A stretch of DNA of 17,216 nt, from positions 1 through 17,216 of the forward strand of contig CAJULU010000071.1 in NCBI GenBank assembly GCA_910587575.1. The letters run 5' to 3'. Shown here in pieces: positions 6,586-13,846 of the stretch (positions are counted from its first letter, which is position 1; the number at the start of each line of letters is the position of its first letter). The DNA comes from an uncultured Dorea sp. (GTDB lineage: Bacteria; Bacillota; Clostridia; Lachnospirales; Lachnospiraceae). The notes beneath the pieces were generated by a model, which was not told where the DNA came from, ran no database searches, and saw only the letters and a program-made list of their open reading frames with translations. Position numbers and translations under genes: made by a program.

Positions 6586-6612
6586 AATATCAGTAATTGT
6601 TATTGATATTAA
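6584..6612 (+). promoter_or_regulatory. Large palindromic operator candidate upstream of rubrerythrin
   Basis: Arms TTAATATCA (6584-6592) and TGATATTAA (6604-6612) pair perfectly, and the 11-nt centre is itself largely symmetrical (TAA/TTA about position 6598), so 12 of 14 pairs match across 29 bp. The centre contains TAATTGTTATT, sharing TAAyTGTTATT with the candidate operator of perR. Confidence 0.55.
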
Positions 6613-6646
6613 AATATATTTCAAATAAGAAAAGGAGAGATTTGCT

Positions 6647-7189
6647 ATGAAAAAATTTGTTTGTACAGTATGCGGTTACGTTCATGAGGGAGATTCTGCA
6701 CCAGAGAAATGTCCACAGTGCGGTGTTGGAGCGGACAAGTTCAAAGAGCAGACTGGTGAGAAGACATGGGCTGCAGAGCATGTTGTAGGCGTAGCTAAGG
6801 GTGTGAGCGAAGATATCGTTGCTGATTTAAGAGCGAACTTTGAAGGCGAGTGTACAGAGGTTGGTATGTATCTTGCTATGGCCAGAGTTGCACACAGAGA
6901 AGGATATCCGGAGATTGGTCTGTACTGGGAGAAAGCTGCTTTCGAAGAGGCTGAGCATGCTGCGAAGTTTGCTGAGTTACTTGGAGAAGTTGTTACAGAC
7001 AGCACCAAGAAGAACCTTGAGATGAGAGTTGACGCTGAGAACGGCGCTACAGCTGGTAAGTTCGACCTGGCTAAGAGAGCGAAAGCTGCTAATCTGGATG
7101 CAATCCACGATACTGTACACGAGATGGCAAGGGATGAGGCAAGACATGGAAAAGCTTTCGAGGGTCTGCTTAAGAGATACTTTGGCTAA
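6647..7189 (+). CDS. rbr: Reverse rubrerythrin (rubredoxin-first peroxidase)
   Basis: A 180-aa protein with domain order opposite to classical rubrerythrin. An N-terminal rubredoxin domain carries the Fe(Cys)4 ligands Cys6, Cys9, Cys22 and Cys25; a four-helix ferritin-like domain (about 45-180) carries diiron motifs, with ExxH pairs at Glu101/His104 and Glu164/His167. Related clostridial proteins reduce hydrogen peroxide and oxygen using electrons from NADH through rubredoxin-type carriers and are strongly induced by oxygen through PerR. ATG at 6647 follows AAAGGAGAG. It lies directly downstream of perR and may be both co-transcribed and separately promoted. A strong terminator closes the unit. 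Confidence 0.92.
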   Translation: MKKFVCTVCGYVHEGDSAPEKCPQCGVGADKFKEQTGEKTWAAEHVVGVAKGVSEDIVADLRANFEGECTEVGMYLAMARVAHREGYPEIGLYWEKAAFEEAEHAAKFAELLGEVVTDSTKKNLEMRVDAENGATAGKFDLAKRAKAANLDAIHDTVHEMARDEARHGKAFEGLLKRYFG

Positions 7190-7217
7190 TCCGATATGGC
7201 GTAAAATAAGGCTTTTT

Positions 7218-7255
7218 AAGAGGAATGGGTGGAGAAACACTCATTCCTCTTTTTT
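7218..7255 (+). terminator. Intrinsic terminator of the perR-rubrerythrin unit
   Basis: AAGAGGAATGGGTG (7218-7231) pairs with CACTCATTCCTCTT (one G-U pair), followed by a run of T ending at 7255. About 30 nt past the stop. Confidence 0.88.
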
Positions 7256-7340
7256 GGTTGTTTACACCTTTTTTACACCCCTCATTTGGCATGATTGTGG
7301 CATGGAAAAAAGCATATAGAAAAATGACTTGCCGTCCGTC

Positions 7341-8504
7341 TTATATCTTCTCTACCTCCTCCGGCGTCATCTCCCTCTGCTTCAATTTTAAGTACACAAC
7401 CTCTCTGAACAATGCATACGCCACCGACACAATCGGAATAAAGATCAGCATCCCGACCACTCCCATCAGACTGCCGCCGACGCTGACTGCTGCCAGCACC
7501 CAGATAGAAGGAAGTCCCACCGAATTTCCCACCACATGAGGATAGATCAGATTCCCCTCAACCTGCTGCAGTACCAGGAACAATACCACAAAGATCATCG
7601 CCTTGACCGGATCCTCAATAAAAATCATAAACACCCCGACTGCACATCCTACAAAAGCCCCGAAAATCGGAATCAGCGCCGTAAAAGCAATCACAATTCC
7701 AATAAGCAGCGCATACGGAAGCCTCAGCACAGCCATCGTCACCACGAACATACTTCCCAATATCACAGCCTCCACACACTGTCCGGTCAGAAAACTGGAA
7801 AATGTATTATAAGTCAGCGACAACACCTCAAGAGTCGCCTCCCCGCGCCCTCTTCTGACGAATGCGAACAGCACTTTCTTCGCCTGCAGTCCTAATTTCT
7901 CCTTCTGTAATAAGATATAGATTGCAAAAACGAACGCAATAAAAAACGTCGTAATACCGCTTACAATACTCTTTGCCGCCGTAATCGTCGAATCCAGCAC
8001 ACTCCCGGCCCCGTTTTTAAAGAAATCAATTCCCGTCTCCATAATTTTGTTCCAGTCAAATTCCAGGTCATTCACCCACTCCATAATCTCCTGGTTGTTA
8101 TGGAAGATGTCTTCCGCCCATTCCTGTACCCTGGGGATAAATTCCTGGATACTTGTCCCCAGATTTGCAAATGTGGTTCCCAGTTGTGGAATCAGCACAA
8201 ACATCACAACCGCCACAATTCCTAACACGCCAAAGATAACAATCAGCATACTGACCGGACGTGCTATCTTCTGTAATTTTTTCCCTTTTATCTTATTCTC
8301 ATGAAAAAGATTGCGCTGCACAAAATTCATAGGAACATTCAGCACGAATGCAATCGCACCTCCAAGAACAAAAGGCAGTATAATATGAAACACAAAAGCC
8401 AGCGCCCTGACCACCACATCATATTTCCACAGACACGCAGTAGTCAGCGCCGTAAATACAATCAAGCCTCTAATCTTCCTTACCGTCTCATTACTTAATT
8501 CCAT
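7341..8504 (-). CDS. AI-2E family transporter (PerM/YdiK type)
   Basis: A 387-aa polytopic membrane protein of the AI-2E exporter (UPF0118/PerM) superfamily. Hydrophobic segments are at about 10-30, 34-56 and 70-95, followed by a long soluble stretch (about 100-165) with amphipathic helices, then segments at about 175-200, 235-290 and 300-360. The VGNSVGLPSIWVL and YPHVVGNSVGLP motifs near residues 330-345 and a repeated glycine-rich pattern are typical. Substrates differ widely in the family (AI-2, Na+/H+ exchange, unknown), so none is assigned. ATG at 8504 follows AAGGAGGA. It sits 105 nt downstream of the P-type ATPase on the same strand with no strong terminator between them, so it may share the riboswitch-controlled transcript. 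Confidence 0.85.
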   Translation of the reverse strand: MELSNETVRKIRGLIVFTALTTACLWKYDVVVRALAFVFHIILPFVLGGAIAFVLNVPMNFVQRNLFHENKIKGKKLQKIARPVSMLIVIFGVLGIVAVVMFVLIPQLGTTFANLGTSIQEFIPRVQEWAEDIFHNNQEIMEWVNDLEFDWNKIMETGIDFFKNGAGSVLDSTITAAKSIVSGITTFFIAFVFAIYILLQKEKLGLQAKKVLFAFVRRGRGEATLEVLSLTYNTFSSFLTGQCVEAVILGSMFVVTMAVLRLPYALLIGIVIAFTALIPIFGAFVGCAVGVFMIFIEDPVKAMIFVVLFLVLQQVEGNLIYPHVVGNSVGLPSIWVLAAVSVGGSLMGVVGMLIFIPIVSVAYALFREVVYLKLKQREMTPEEVEKI

Positions 8505-8609
8505 AAAATCCTCCTTATCCTGTCATCTTCCCCACATCTGCGCTGCCTTGCAGTGTAACCTCTCCACTGGCATAACCCAACTACTGCGTAACCATATGCA
8601 ACGCCTGCC
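8505..8609. other. Spacer between the P-type ATPase and the AI-2E transporter
   Basis: A 105-nt gap without a clear promoter or a hairpin with U-run. The absence of a terminator fits co-transcription of the two genes. Confidence 0.3.
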
Positions 8610-11168
8610 TTATACGGCAGTCCCCGGATTCTTTCGTACCTTTATCCACTTCAGCGCCTGTATCACCGGCAGATTGAGAAATGCCAGACCATACACCGCC
8701 AATAACTGCCCAGGATCCAGCGTAACCACTTGAAAGATTCCCTGCAGTCCGGCAGTCAGAAGTACACCCGTTATCAGAAGCCCTCCGATGAAAAAAGCCC
8801 CAACTAAATAGATATTATTACATATCGCAGATGAAAATACAACCGGTCCTGCTGATTTGCAGTTAAAGCCATGTACAAGACGGCTGACACACAGCGTCCC
8901 AAAAGCCATTGTACTTGCAAGCGCCGCACCGCCGCTTCGATACCCTGCAAGAAACCCGATGCCTGTCATGATTCCGATACACAGCCCCTCCGTTCCTATG
9001 GTAAACAGATAATCCTTCGTCAGAATGGATTCCTTCACCGCCCTTGGCCTCTGCTTCATCACTTCTGATCTATGAGGTTCCAGCCCCAGTGCAATCGCCG
9101 GAAGGCTGTCTGTGAGAAGATTGATAAACAGAAGATGAACCGGCTCAAAAGGCACCGGAAGCCCGGCCACAGAGGCGAACAGCACCACCAGAATGGCTGC
9201 AAAATTACCGGAAAGCAGAAACTGAATGGAATTCTTAATGTTCTGGTAAATATTTCTTCCATTTTCCACTGCCTTAATGATGGTGGCAAAATTATCATCC
9301 GTCAGCACCATGGAAGCTGCGTCTTTGGACACTTCACTCCCTGTAATCCCCATGGCAACCCCAATGTCCGCCTGCTTCAGCGCCGGGGCGTCATTGACAC
9401 CGTCCCCGGTCATTGCCACGATATTGCCCCTTTCCTGCCACGCACGTACGATCCGGATCTTATGCTCTGGAGAAACCCTGGCATACACAGAGATTCCCTC
9501 CACAAACTCCCGAAGTTCCTCATCCGGCATATTTTCAATCACCGCACCCTCACAGGCTTCTGAATCATCCTTAAGAATCCCGATTCTTTTTGCAATTGCC
9601 GCAGCCGTAATCTTATGATCCCCTGTAATCATTACCGGCTTAATCCCTGCCTGTATACATCTGCTGACCGCCTCCCCGGATTCCTCCCTCGGCGGATCCA
9701 TCATCGCAATCAGCCCTAGAAATGTCAGCCCTTCCTCATCTTCCAGAGACAGTTCCCTCTCCTCCTCCATTTCTTTATAGGCAAATGCCAGCACACGCAG
9801 ACCGTTTTCGGAGAATTCCAGATTCTGTCTCTCAATCTTTGCCTGGTCTTCCCCGGTAAATGTTCTTACCAGATCACCGTCCCGGACAAACGCCATTCTC
9901 TTAAGCAGCACATCTGCCGCTCCCTTCACCACCATTACCGTCTGCCCGTCCATCCGATGCTCCGTGGACATCCGCTTTCTGTCACTGTCAAAAGGAAGTT
10001 CTGATACTCTGGGATATCTCTCTCTTACATCCACTGCGCTTACGCCAAGACGCTTTCCAAGATTCATCAAGGCTGTTTCCGTAGGATCTCCGATCTCCTG
10101 GCCATCCTCACTGGACGAATCATTACAGAGAATACTGCACCGCAGCAACAGTTCCTGGCCGCTCTGTCCCAGATCAATGTCCTTCGCAGGAATCCTTCTG
10201 CCATCCACATAATAGTCTTCCACCGTCATCTTGTTCTGGGTCAGCGTACCCGTCTTATCCGAGCAGATCACGGACACACTGCCAAGTCCTTCCACAGCCT
10301 GCAGTTTTCTTATAATCGCATGCTCCTTCGCCATTTTCTGCGTACCAAATGACAGTACAATGGTAACGATAGAGCTTAAGGCTTCCGGAATCGCTGCAAC
10401 CGCAAGGGCAACGGCAAATAGAAATGCATCCACGAAAGAACCGCCCCTCAGGATACTCATCACAAACAGAATCCCGCAGAACACCAGAATAATCATTGAC
10501 AATTTCTTTCCGAATTCATCCAGACTCACCTGCAGAGGCGTCCGCTTTTCGGAAGCCGTATTCAGCAATCCTGCAATTTTTCCCACCTCCGTCCCCATAC
10601 CGATCTCTGTCACTTCATAGCTTCCTCTGCCGTAAGTAACAAAACTTCCAGAGAACACCCGGTTTGTCTGATCCCCAAGAGCCGCCCCCTTTGGCGGATT
10701 CTCCAGAGACTTTTCCACCGCAAGACTCTCACCGGTCAGCGCACTCTCATCCACCTCCAGGCTCACACAACTGAGCAGTTTCCCATCGGCCGGGATACAG
10801 TCGCCCGCCTCAATCACCACCTCGTCGCCAACCGTAACCTCCCTGGACGGAATCTGCTTCAGACTTCCATCTCTTACCACCTTGGCTGCAGGCGCAGACA
10901 GCTGCTTCAATCCTTTTAATGACTGTTCCGCCTTCACCGTCTGCACCGTTCCCAGAACCGCATTCATGGTAATCACCACAAGGATCACGATGGCGCTCTC
11001 CACATCCCCCAGAAATCCCGACACCATCGCCGCAATCATCAGAATCACCACCAGAAAATCCTTAAACTGCTCCAGAAAGATCCGAAACGTGCTCTTCTTC
11101 TTTCCCTCCGCCAGCTCATTAAAACCAAACCTTTCCTGATTCATTCTTGCCTGTTCACTTGTCAGCAT
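8610..11168 (-). CDS. Ca2+/Mn2+-type P-type ATPase (P2 family)
   Basis: An 852-aa P2-type cation pump. Residue numbers here use the 854-aa form starting at 11174. Motifs: TGES at 147-150 (actuator), PEAL with Glu264 (M4 ion ligand), DKTGT with phosphorylated Asp306, KGA at 417-419 (ATP site), TGDGVNDAP at 589-597. M5 has Asn657 but Ala660 where SERCA has its site-I Glu771; M6 has Asn685, Thr688 and Asp689; M8 has Arg765 approximately where SERCA has Glu908. This pattern (one ion site, Arg in M8) is that of Listeria LMCA1, which exports a single Ca2+. The leader has a yybP-ykoY manganese riboswitch, so Mn2+ export or Mn-linked Ca2+ export is likely, as with pneumococcal MgtA. ATG 11168 is preferred: GAGAGGA lies 8 nt upstream, but only 2 nt from ATG 11174. 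Confidence 0.92.
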   Translation of the reverse strand: MLTSEQARMNQERFGFNELAEGKKKSTFRIFLEQFKDFLVVILMIAAMVSGFLGDVESAIVILVVITMNAVLGTVQTVKAEQSLKGLKQLSAPAAKVVRDGSLKQIPSREVTVGDEVVIEAGDCIPADGKLLSCVSLEVDESALTGESLAVEKSLENPPKGAALGDQTNRVFSGSFVTYGRGSYEVTEIGMGTEVGKIAGLLNTASEKRTPLQVSLDEFGKKLSMIILVFCGILFVMSILRGGSFVDAFLFAVALAVAAIPEALSSIVTIVLSFGTQKMAKEHAIIRKLQAVEGLGSVSVICSDKTGTLTQNKMTVEDYYVDGRRIPAKDIDLGQSGQELLLRCSILCNDSSSEDGQEIGDPTETALMNLGKRLGVSAVDVRERYPRVSELPFDSDRKRMSTEHRMDGQTVMVVKGAADVLLKRMAFVRDGDLVRTFTGEDQAKIERQNLEFSENGLRVLAFAYKEMEEERELSLEDEEGLTFLGLIAMMDPPREESGEAVSRCIQAGIKPVMITGDHKITAAAIAKRIGILKDDSEACEGAVIENMPDEELREFVEGISVYARVSPEHKIRIVRAWQERGNIVAMTGDGVNDAPALKQADIGVAMGITGSEVSKDAASMVLTDDNFATIIKAVENGRNIYQNIKNSIQFLLSGNFAAILVVLFASVAGLPVPFEPVHLLFINLLTDSLPAIALGLEPHRSEVMKQRPRAVKESILTKDYLFTIGTEGLCIGIMTGIGFLAGYRSGGAALASTMAFGTLCVSRLVHGFNCKSAGPVVFSSAICNNIYLVGAFFIGGLLITGVLLTAGLQGIFQVVTLDPGQLLAVYGLAFLNLPVIQALKWIKVRKNPGTAV

Positions 11169-11276
11169 AAACATTTCCTCTCTTTCTTATCATTTCACAT
11201 CACGGCCGCATAATATTAGGATACCCATATTTTAGTCAATACAGGCACTTTCCTTCCGGAAAACTATTATGCAGAC

Positions 11277-11322
11277 AAAAAAGAGACCCCTATTGCATAT
11301 AAAACTATGCAATAAAAGTCTC
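11277..11322 (-). terminator. Riboswitch expression-platform terminator
   Basis: Minus-strand hairpin: GAGAC (11322-11318) with GTCTC (11287-11283) outside and TATTGCATA (11314-11306) with TATGCAATA (11299-11291) inside, followed by six U (11282-11277). It overlaps the 3' strand of riboswitch P1. It would also end transcripts reading through from the ABC operon. Confidence 0.82.
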
Positions 11323-11421
11323 ACCATTTCATTACGATACGGATGGATAGTCAATCATCGTACTGACGACATCGTAAACGCCCCGGCACTCCGGACTGCG
11401 CAAGTTACTCCCTTTTATCTG
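11277..11421 (-). ncRNA. yybP-ykoY manganese riboswitch upstream of the P-type ATPase
   Basis: Read on the minus strand, the leader carries the conserved elements of the yybP-ykoY (Mn2+) class: GGGAGTAAC (11412-11404) and GTCGTCAGTACG (11370-11359), then CGTAATGAAATGGTGAGAC (11336-11318). Basal stem P1 can form from ATAAAAG (11418-11412) with CTTTTAT (11318-11312). That 3' strand also lies in the terminator hairpin that follows, so the aptamer and terminator exclude each other. Ligand-stabilised P1 would block termination, giving an ON switch for the cation pump beginning at 11168, as known for this class. The call rests on motif recognition and hand pairing. Confidence 0.85.
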
Positions 11422-11427
11422 ATATCC

Positions 11428-11456
11428 AATATATACCAATTTTTACATTCTGTCAA
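11428..11456 (-). promoter_or_regulatory. Sigma-A promoter of the riboswitch/P-type ATPase transcript
   Basis: Perfect TTGACA (11456-11451), 17-nt spacer, TATATT (11433-11428) on the minus strand. Transcription would begin near 11421, right at the start of the aptamer. The -35 overlaps the stop codon of the ABC ATPase gene. Confidence 0.8.
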
Positions 11457-12115
11457 GAAGCGATTGTTTTTCCTTTTTCTATTTTTATAATCGTATCCGC
11501 ATAATCCAGATATTCCAGCTCATGGGTACTAAGCAGGACTGTCGTGCCGGATTCACTGATTCCTTTTATCATTGACATTACCTTATGGGCATTCTCCGAA
11601 TCCAGATTGCTTGTAGGCTCGTCAGCCAGAAGTACCTTAGGACGGTTCAGCATGGCGCGTACGATGGAAACTCTTCGAATCTCCCCTCCCGAAAGATTTT
11701 TCGGATATTCATGCGCCAGCTCTTCCAGTCCGGTTTCCTTTAAAAGTTTCATAGCCCGGTCCTTAAATTCCGTCACACTTCGGGACAGATACGCAGGCAT
11801 ACAGATATTATCCATAATCGTAAAATTATTCAGAAGACTCTGGCTCTGCACCACATATCCGATATTCTCATTTCTGAAAGCTGCCTGTTTAGCCTCCGGC
11901 ATCGAAGTAAATTCCGTATCCCCAATAAAAACTTTTCCGGATGCAGGGCGGATAAGCCCTGCTATCAAATTGAACAACGTGGTTTTTCCGCTTCCCGAAT
12001 GACCGATCAAAGCCACAAATTCCCCTTTTTCAGCTTTCAGCGACACATCCTTTACTGCGTCAAAATTCTTATGATTTCTTACAAAATTTTTTGTCAGATT
12101 CTCAACCCGTACCAT
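11453..12115 (-). CDS. ABC transporter ATP-binding protein (MacB/LolD type)
   Basis: A 220-aa nucleotide-binding subunit. Walker A is GHSGSGKT (residues 38-45), the Q-loop follows near VVQSQSLL, the signature is LSGGE (about 143-147), Walker B is VLLADEP, the D-loop SNLD, and the switch histidine is in STHE. Sequence and size fit the MacB/LolD/BceA class, which pairs with four-TM permeases carrying a large extracytoplasmic domain and works as a mechanical transducer or in antibiotic-peptide defence. The ATG directly follows the permease stop (TAAATG, no gap), so translation is coupled. It is the last gene of the two-component/DUF4418/ABC operon. No terminator lies between its stop and the riboswitch region. 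Confidence 0.9.
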   Translation of the reverse strand: MVRVENLTKNFVRNHKNFDAVKDVSLKAEKGEFVALIGHSGSGKTTLFNLIAGLIRPASGKVFIGDTEFTSMPEAKQAAFRNENIGYVVQSQSLLNNFTIMDNICMPAYLSRSVTEFKDRAMKLLKETGLEELAHEYPKNLSGGEIRRVSIVRAMLNRPKVLLADEPTSNLDSENAHKVMSMIKGISESGTTVLLSTHELEYLDYADTIIKIEKGKTIAS

Positions 12116-13342
12116 TTACTCACACTCCCTGATTAAACCGTATATTTCATTTCTGCTTATCTGGTATACAGAACACATTGCCGCAATGATTCCGGTTATG
12201 ACGGCAATCATCATACAGACACCGGCAACAGGAGCCGTCTGCCCGAGACTGATATCCAGATACGGAATGCCTAATTTCACACTGATGACATTCTTAAAAG
12301 ATGACACCAGGTAGTATGAAATCAAGACTCCAAGTATCCCTCCGGCAGCACTGATAACCAGAGCCTCCCACAAGATAATTGCCGTAATCTGCCTTTTTGC
12401 AGCCCCAAGCGTATATAACACACCAAACTCATATTTTCTTTCATTCATCGTAATAATAAAGATGCTTATCAGGGAAAGAGCGGTGGATATCGTTAAGATA
12501 AAGGTCAGAATATTCCCATATCCAGACAGTTTCTTTACCTGTGAAGCAATCCCGCTCATCAGATCATCCGCTGAACAGGCATACATAGCCTCTCCGGAAT
12601 TTCCTGCCTTCTGAATATCTATCCCCATCATTTTTGCCTTCTTGCTGTCTATATCATCTGAGATATCTATCATCAGCATAGACGCAAATCCCTCCAGTTC
12701 CTCAGAAGGAAATCTGTCCTTCGCAACCGGAGAATCCATCAGCATATTTGCGGTTTCATAGGTCATAAAAACAGAATCATCGTAACCCATTCCTGCTTTT
12801 TCTAACTTCCCTGCAACCTTAAAATTCACTTCATAGAATTTCAAGGTATCCCCCACATCAGCAATCACATTGTTTCCAATTACAATCTCCCCTGTTTTCA
12901 GATCCAGTTCCCCGGCTTTCTCAAGCCATGGTTTCACAACAAAATCCGTGTCCATATCAAAGGCAATCAGCTGGACTGCAGCGTCACAGCAGGATTCTGA
13001 CAAGGTTGCAACATAGAGCTGGGATGACACACGCTCAACTCCCTCTACCTCTTTCACAGCCTGCTCCCAGGAACGGTCAAACATAATAGAACATGGCGTC
13101 CCCGAAAATAATGATTCTCTGATATGTTCCGTTCCCTCTTTCGGTACCAGAATAAAGTCCGCCCCCATCCGGTCCGTCGTATTCACAATCCCCAATTTCA
13201 TATTTTCCATTAAAATAGTACTGAAAAAAAAAGTTGCAGACATAAGCAGCACAAAAAACATCATGAATACTGTTCTGAATTTTTTCGCCTTCAGATTCTG
13301 TATTGCCATACAAGGTATTTTTAATTTTTTATCCCCAGCCAT
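12116..13342 (-). CDS. ABC transporter permease, FtsX/MacB type
   Basis: A 408-aa permease with the four-TM layout of the FtsX/MacB family: TM1 about 25-47, a large extracytoplasmic domain (about 48-275), then TM2 about 277-298, TM3 about 325-347 and TM4 about 370-394. The outer domain resembles a MacB periplasmic-core domain and has cysteines, including an adjacent pair (SESCCDAA) and one in MYACSADD. The permease would work with the ATPase encoded immediately after it. Its ATG overlaps the stop of the preceding DUF4418-like gene by one base (TAATG), again implying coupled translation. The substrate is unknown; export or sensing of an envelope-active molecule is inferred from the two-component partner. 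Confidence 0.88.
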   Translation of the reverse strand: MAGDKKLKIPCMAIQNLKAKKFRTVFMMFFVLLMSATFFFSTILMENMKLGIVNTTDRMGADFILVPKEGTEHIRESLFSGTPCSIMFDRSWEQAVKEVEGVERVSSQLYVATLSESCCDAAVQLIAFDMDTDFVVKPWLEKAGELDLKTGEIVIGNNVIADVGDTLKFYEVNFKVAGKLEKAGMGYDDSVFMTYETANMLMDSPVAKDRFPSEELEGFASMLMIDISDDIDSKKAKMMGIDIQKAGNSGEAMYACSADDLMSGIASQVKKLSGYGNILTFILTISTALSLISIFIITMNERKYEFGVLYTLGAAKRQITAIILWEALVISAAGGILGVLISYYLVSSFKNVISVKLGIPYLDISLGQTAPVAGVCMMIAVITGIIAAMCSVYQISRNEIYGLIRECE

Positions 13343-13773
13343 TACTCTTCTGCACCTTTCTTTACTGCCAGAACTACGGAAACAGCGCCTAATACCAGTT
13401 CAGCCGTTGCACTGACCTTTACAAAAGGCGCAGTCATCTGGCACGCCATGTCCGGATTTGCACAGATGCCAATTCCCATCGAATCATGAAAGGTTACGAA
13501 AATCAGGACTGCTGCCGCAATCGTCATGATGCCGCATGACATCCTCTGCTTTGTCAGAAGACACAGCACTGCGCTTATAAACAGAAGTACAGCAAAAAAA
13601 ACAAATGCAACACCCGCATAATAACATTTCATATGCACCTGCTTTCCCGATGCCAGTTCCAGCATACCCGGGCAAACCGGTGCGATTACTTTTACCGCCA
13701 GAATCATAAACAATGCGATGGCGGCCTCCAGGACAGCTATGACTGCTCCTGCTTTTTCATTCGGATTCTTCAT
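13342..13773 (-). CDS. Four-TM DUF4418-like membrane protein
   Basis: A 143-aa hydrophobic protein with four membrane segments (about 7-28, 46-70, 77-97 and 116-136). Short conserved-looking polar parts hold cysteine, methionine and histidine: VCPGM, HMKCYY and ICANPDMACQM, a pattern I associate with DUF4418, whose function is unknown. Such genes occur next to MacB-type ABC transporters, as here. The ATG at 13773 is chosen because AAAAGGAGA lies 8-9 nt upstream; the in-frame ATG at 13794 has no ribosome site. It follows the histidine kinase gene after 68 nt and overlaps the permease start by one base. An accessory or sensing subunit of the ABC transporter is plausible but inferred. Confidence 0.7.
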   Translation of the reverse strand: MKNPNEKAGAVIAVLEAAIALFMILAVKVIAPVCPGMLELASGKQVHMKCYYAGVAFVFFAVLLFISAVLCLLTKQRMSCGIMTIAAAVLIFVTFHDSMGIGICANPDMACQMTAPFVKVSATAELVLGAVSVVLAVKKGAEE

Positions 13774-13811
13774 TCCCCTGTCTCCTTTTCTCATAAAAAT
13801 CTTATGAAAAA

Positions 13812-13846
13812 ATCATATAGCGGCAATGTGTCATTCGTGTGTCATT
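13812..13846 (-). promoter_or_regulatory. Direct-repeat regulator site and possible internal promoter
   Basis: On the minus strand AATGACAC occurs at 13846-13839 and 13835-13828, an exact 8-mer repeated with an 11-bp period, as expected for tandem binding by OmpR-family regulators. A TATGAT (13817-13812) lies 10 nt further on, with no good -35. It overlaps the kinase stop codon and could drive the DUF4418/permease/ATPase genes under the operon's own regulator. Confidence 0.4.

Noticed and set aside
7256..7340. Terminator for the AI-2E transporter gene
   Set aside because: GGCATG occurs twice as a direct repeat, not inverted, and no stable hairpin with a U-run was found on the minus strand.
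9072..9563. Plus-strand open frames opposite the P-type ATPase
   Set aside because: They lie antisense to conserved ATPase motifs; their length follows from codon bias of the real gene.
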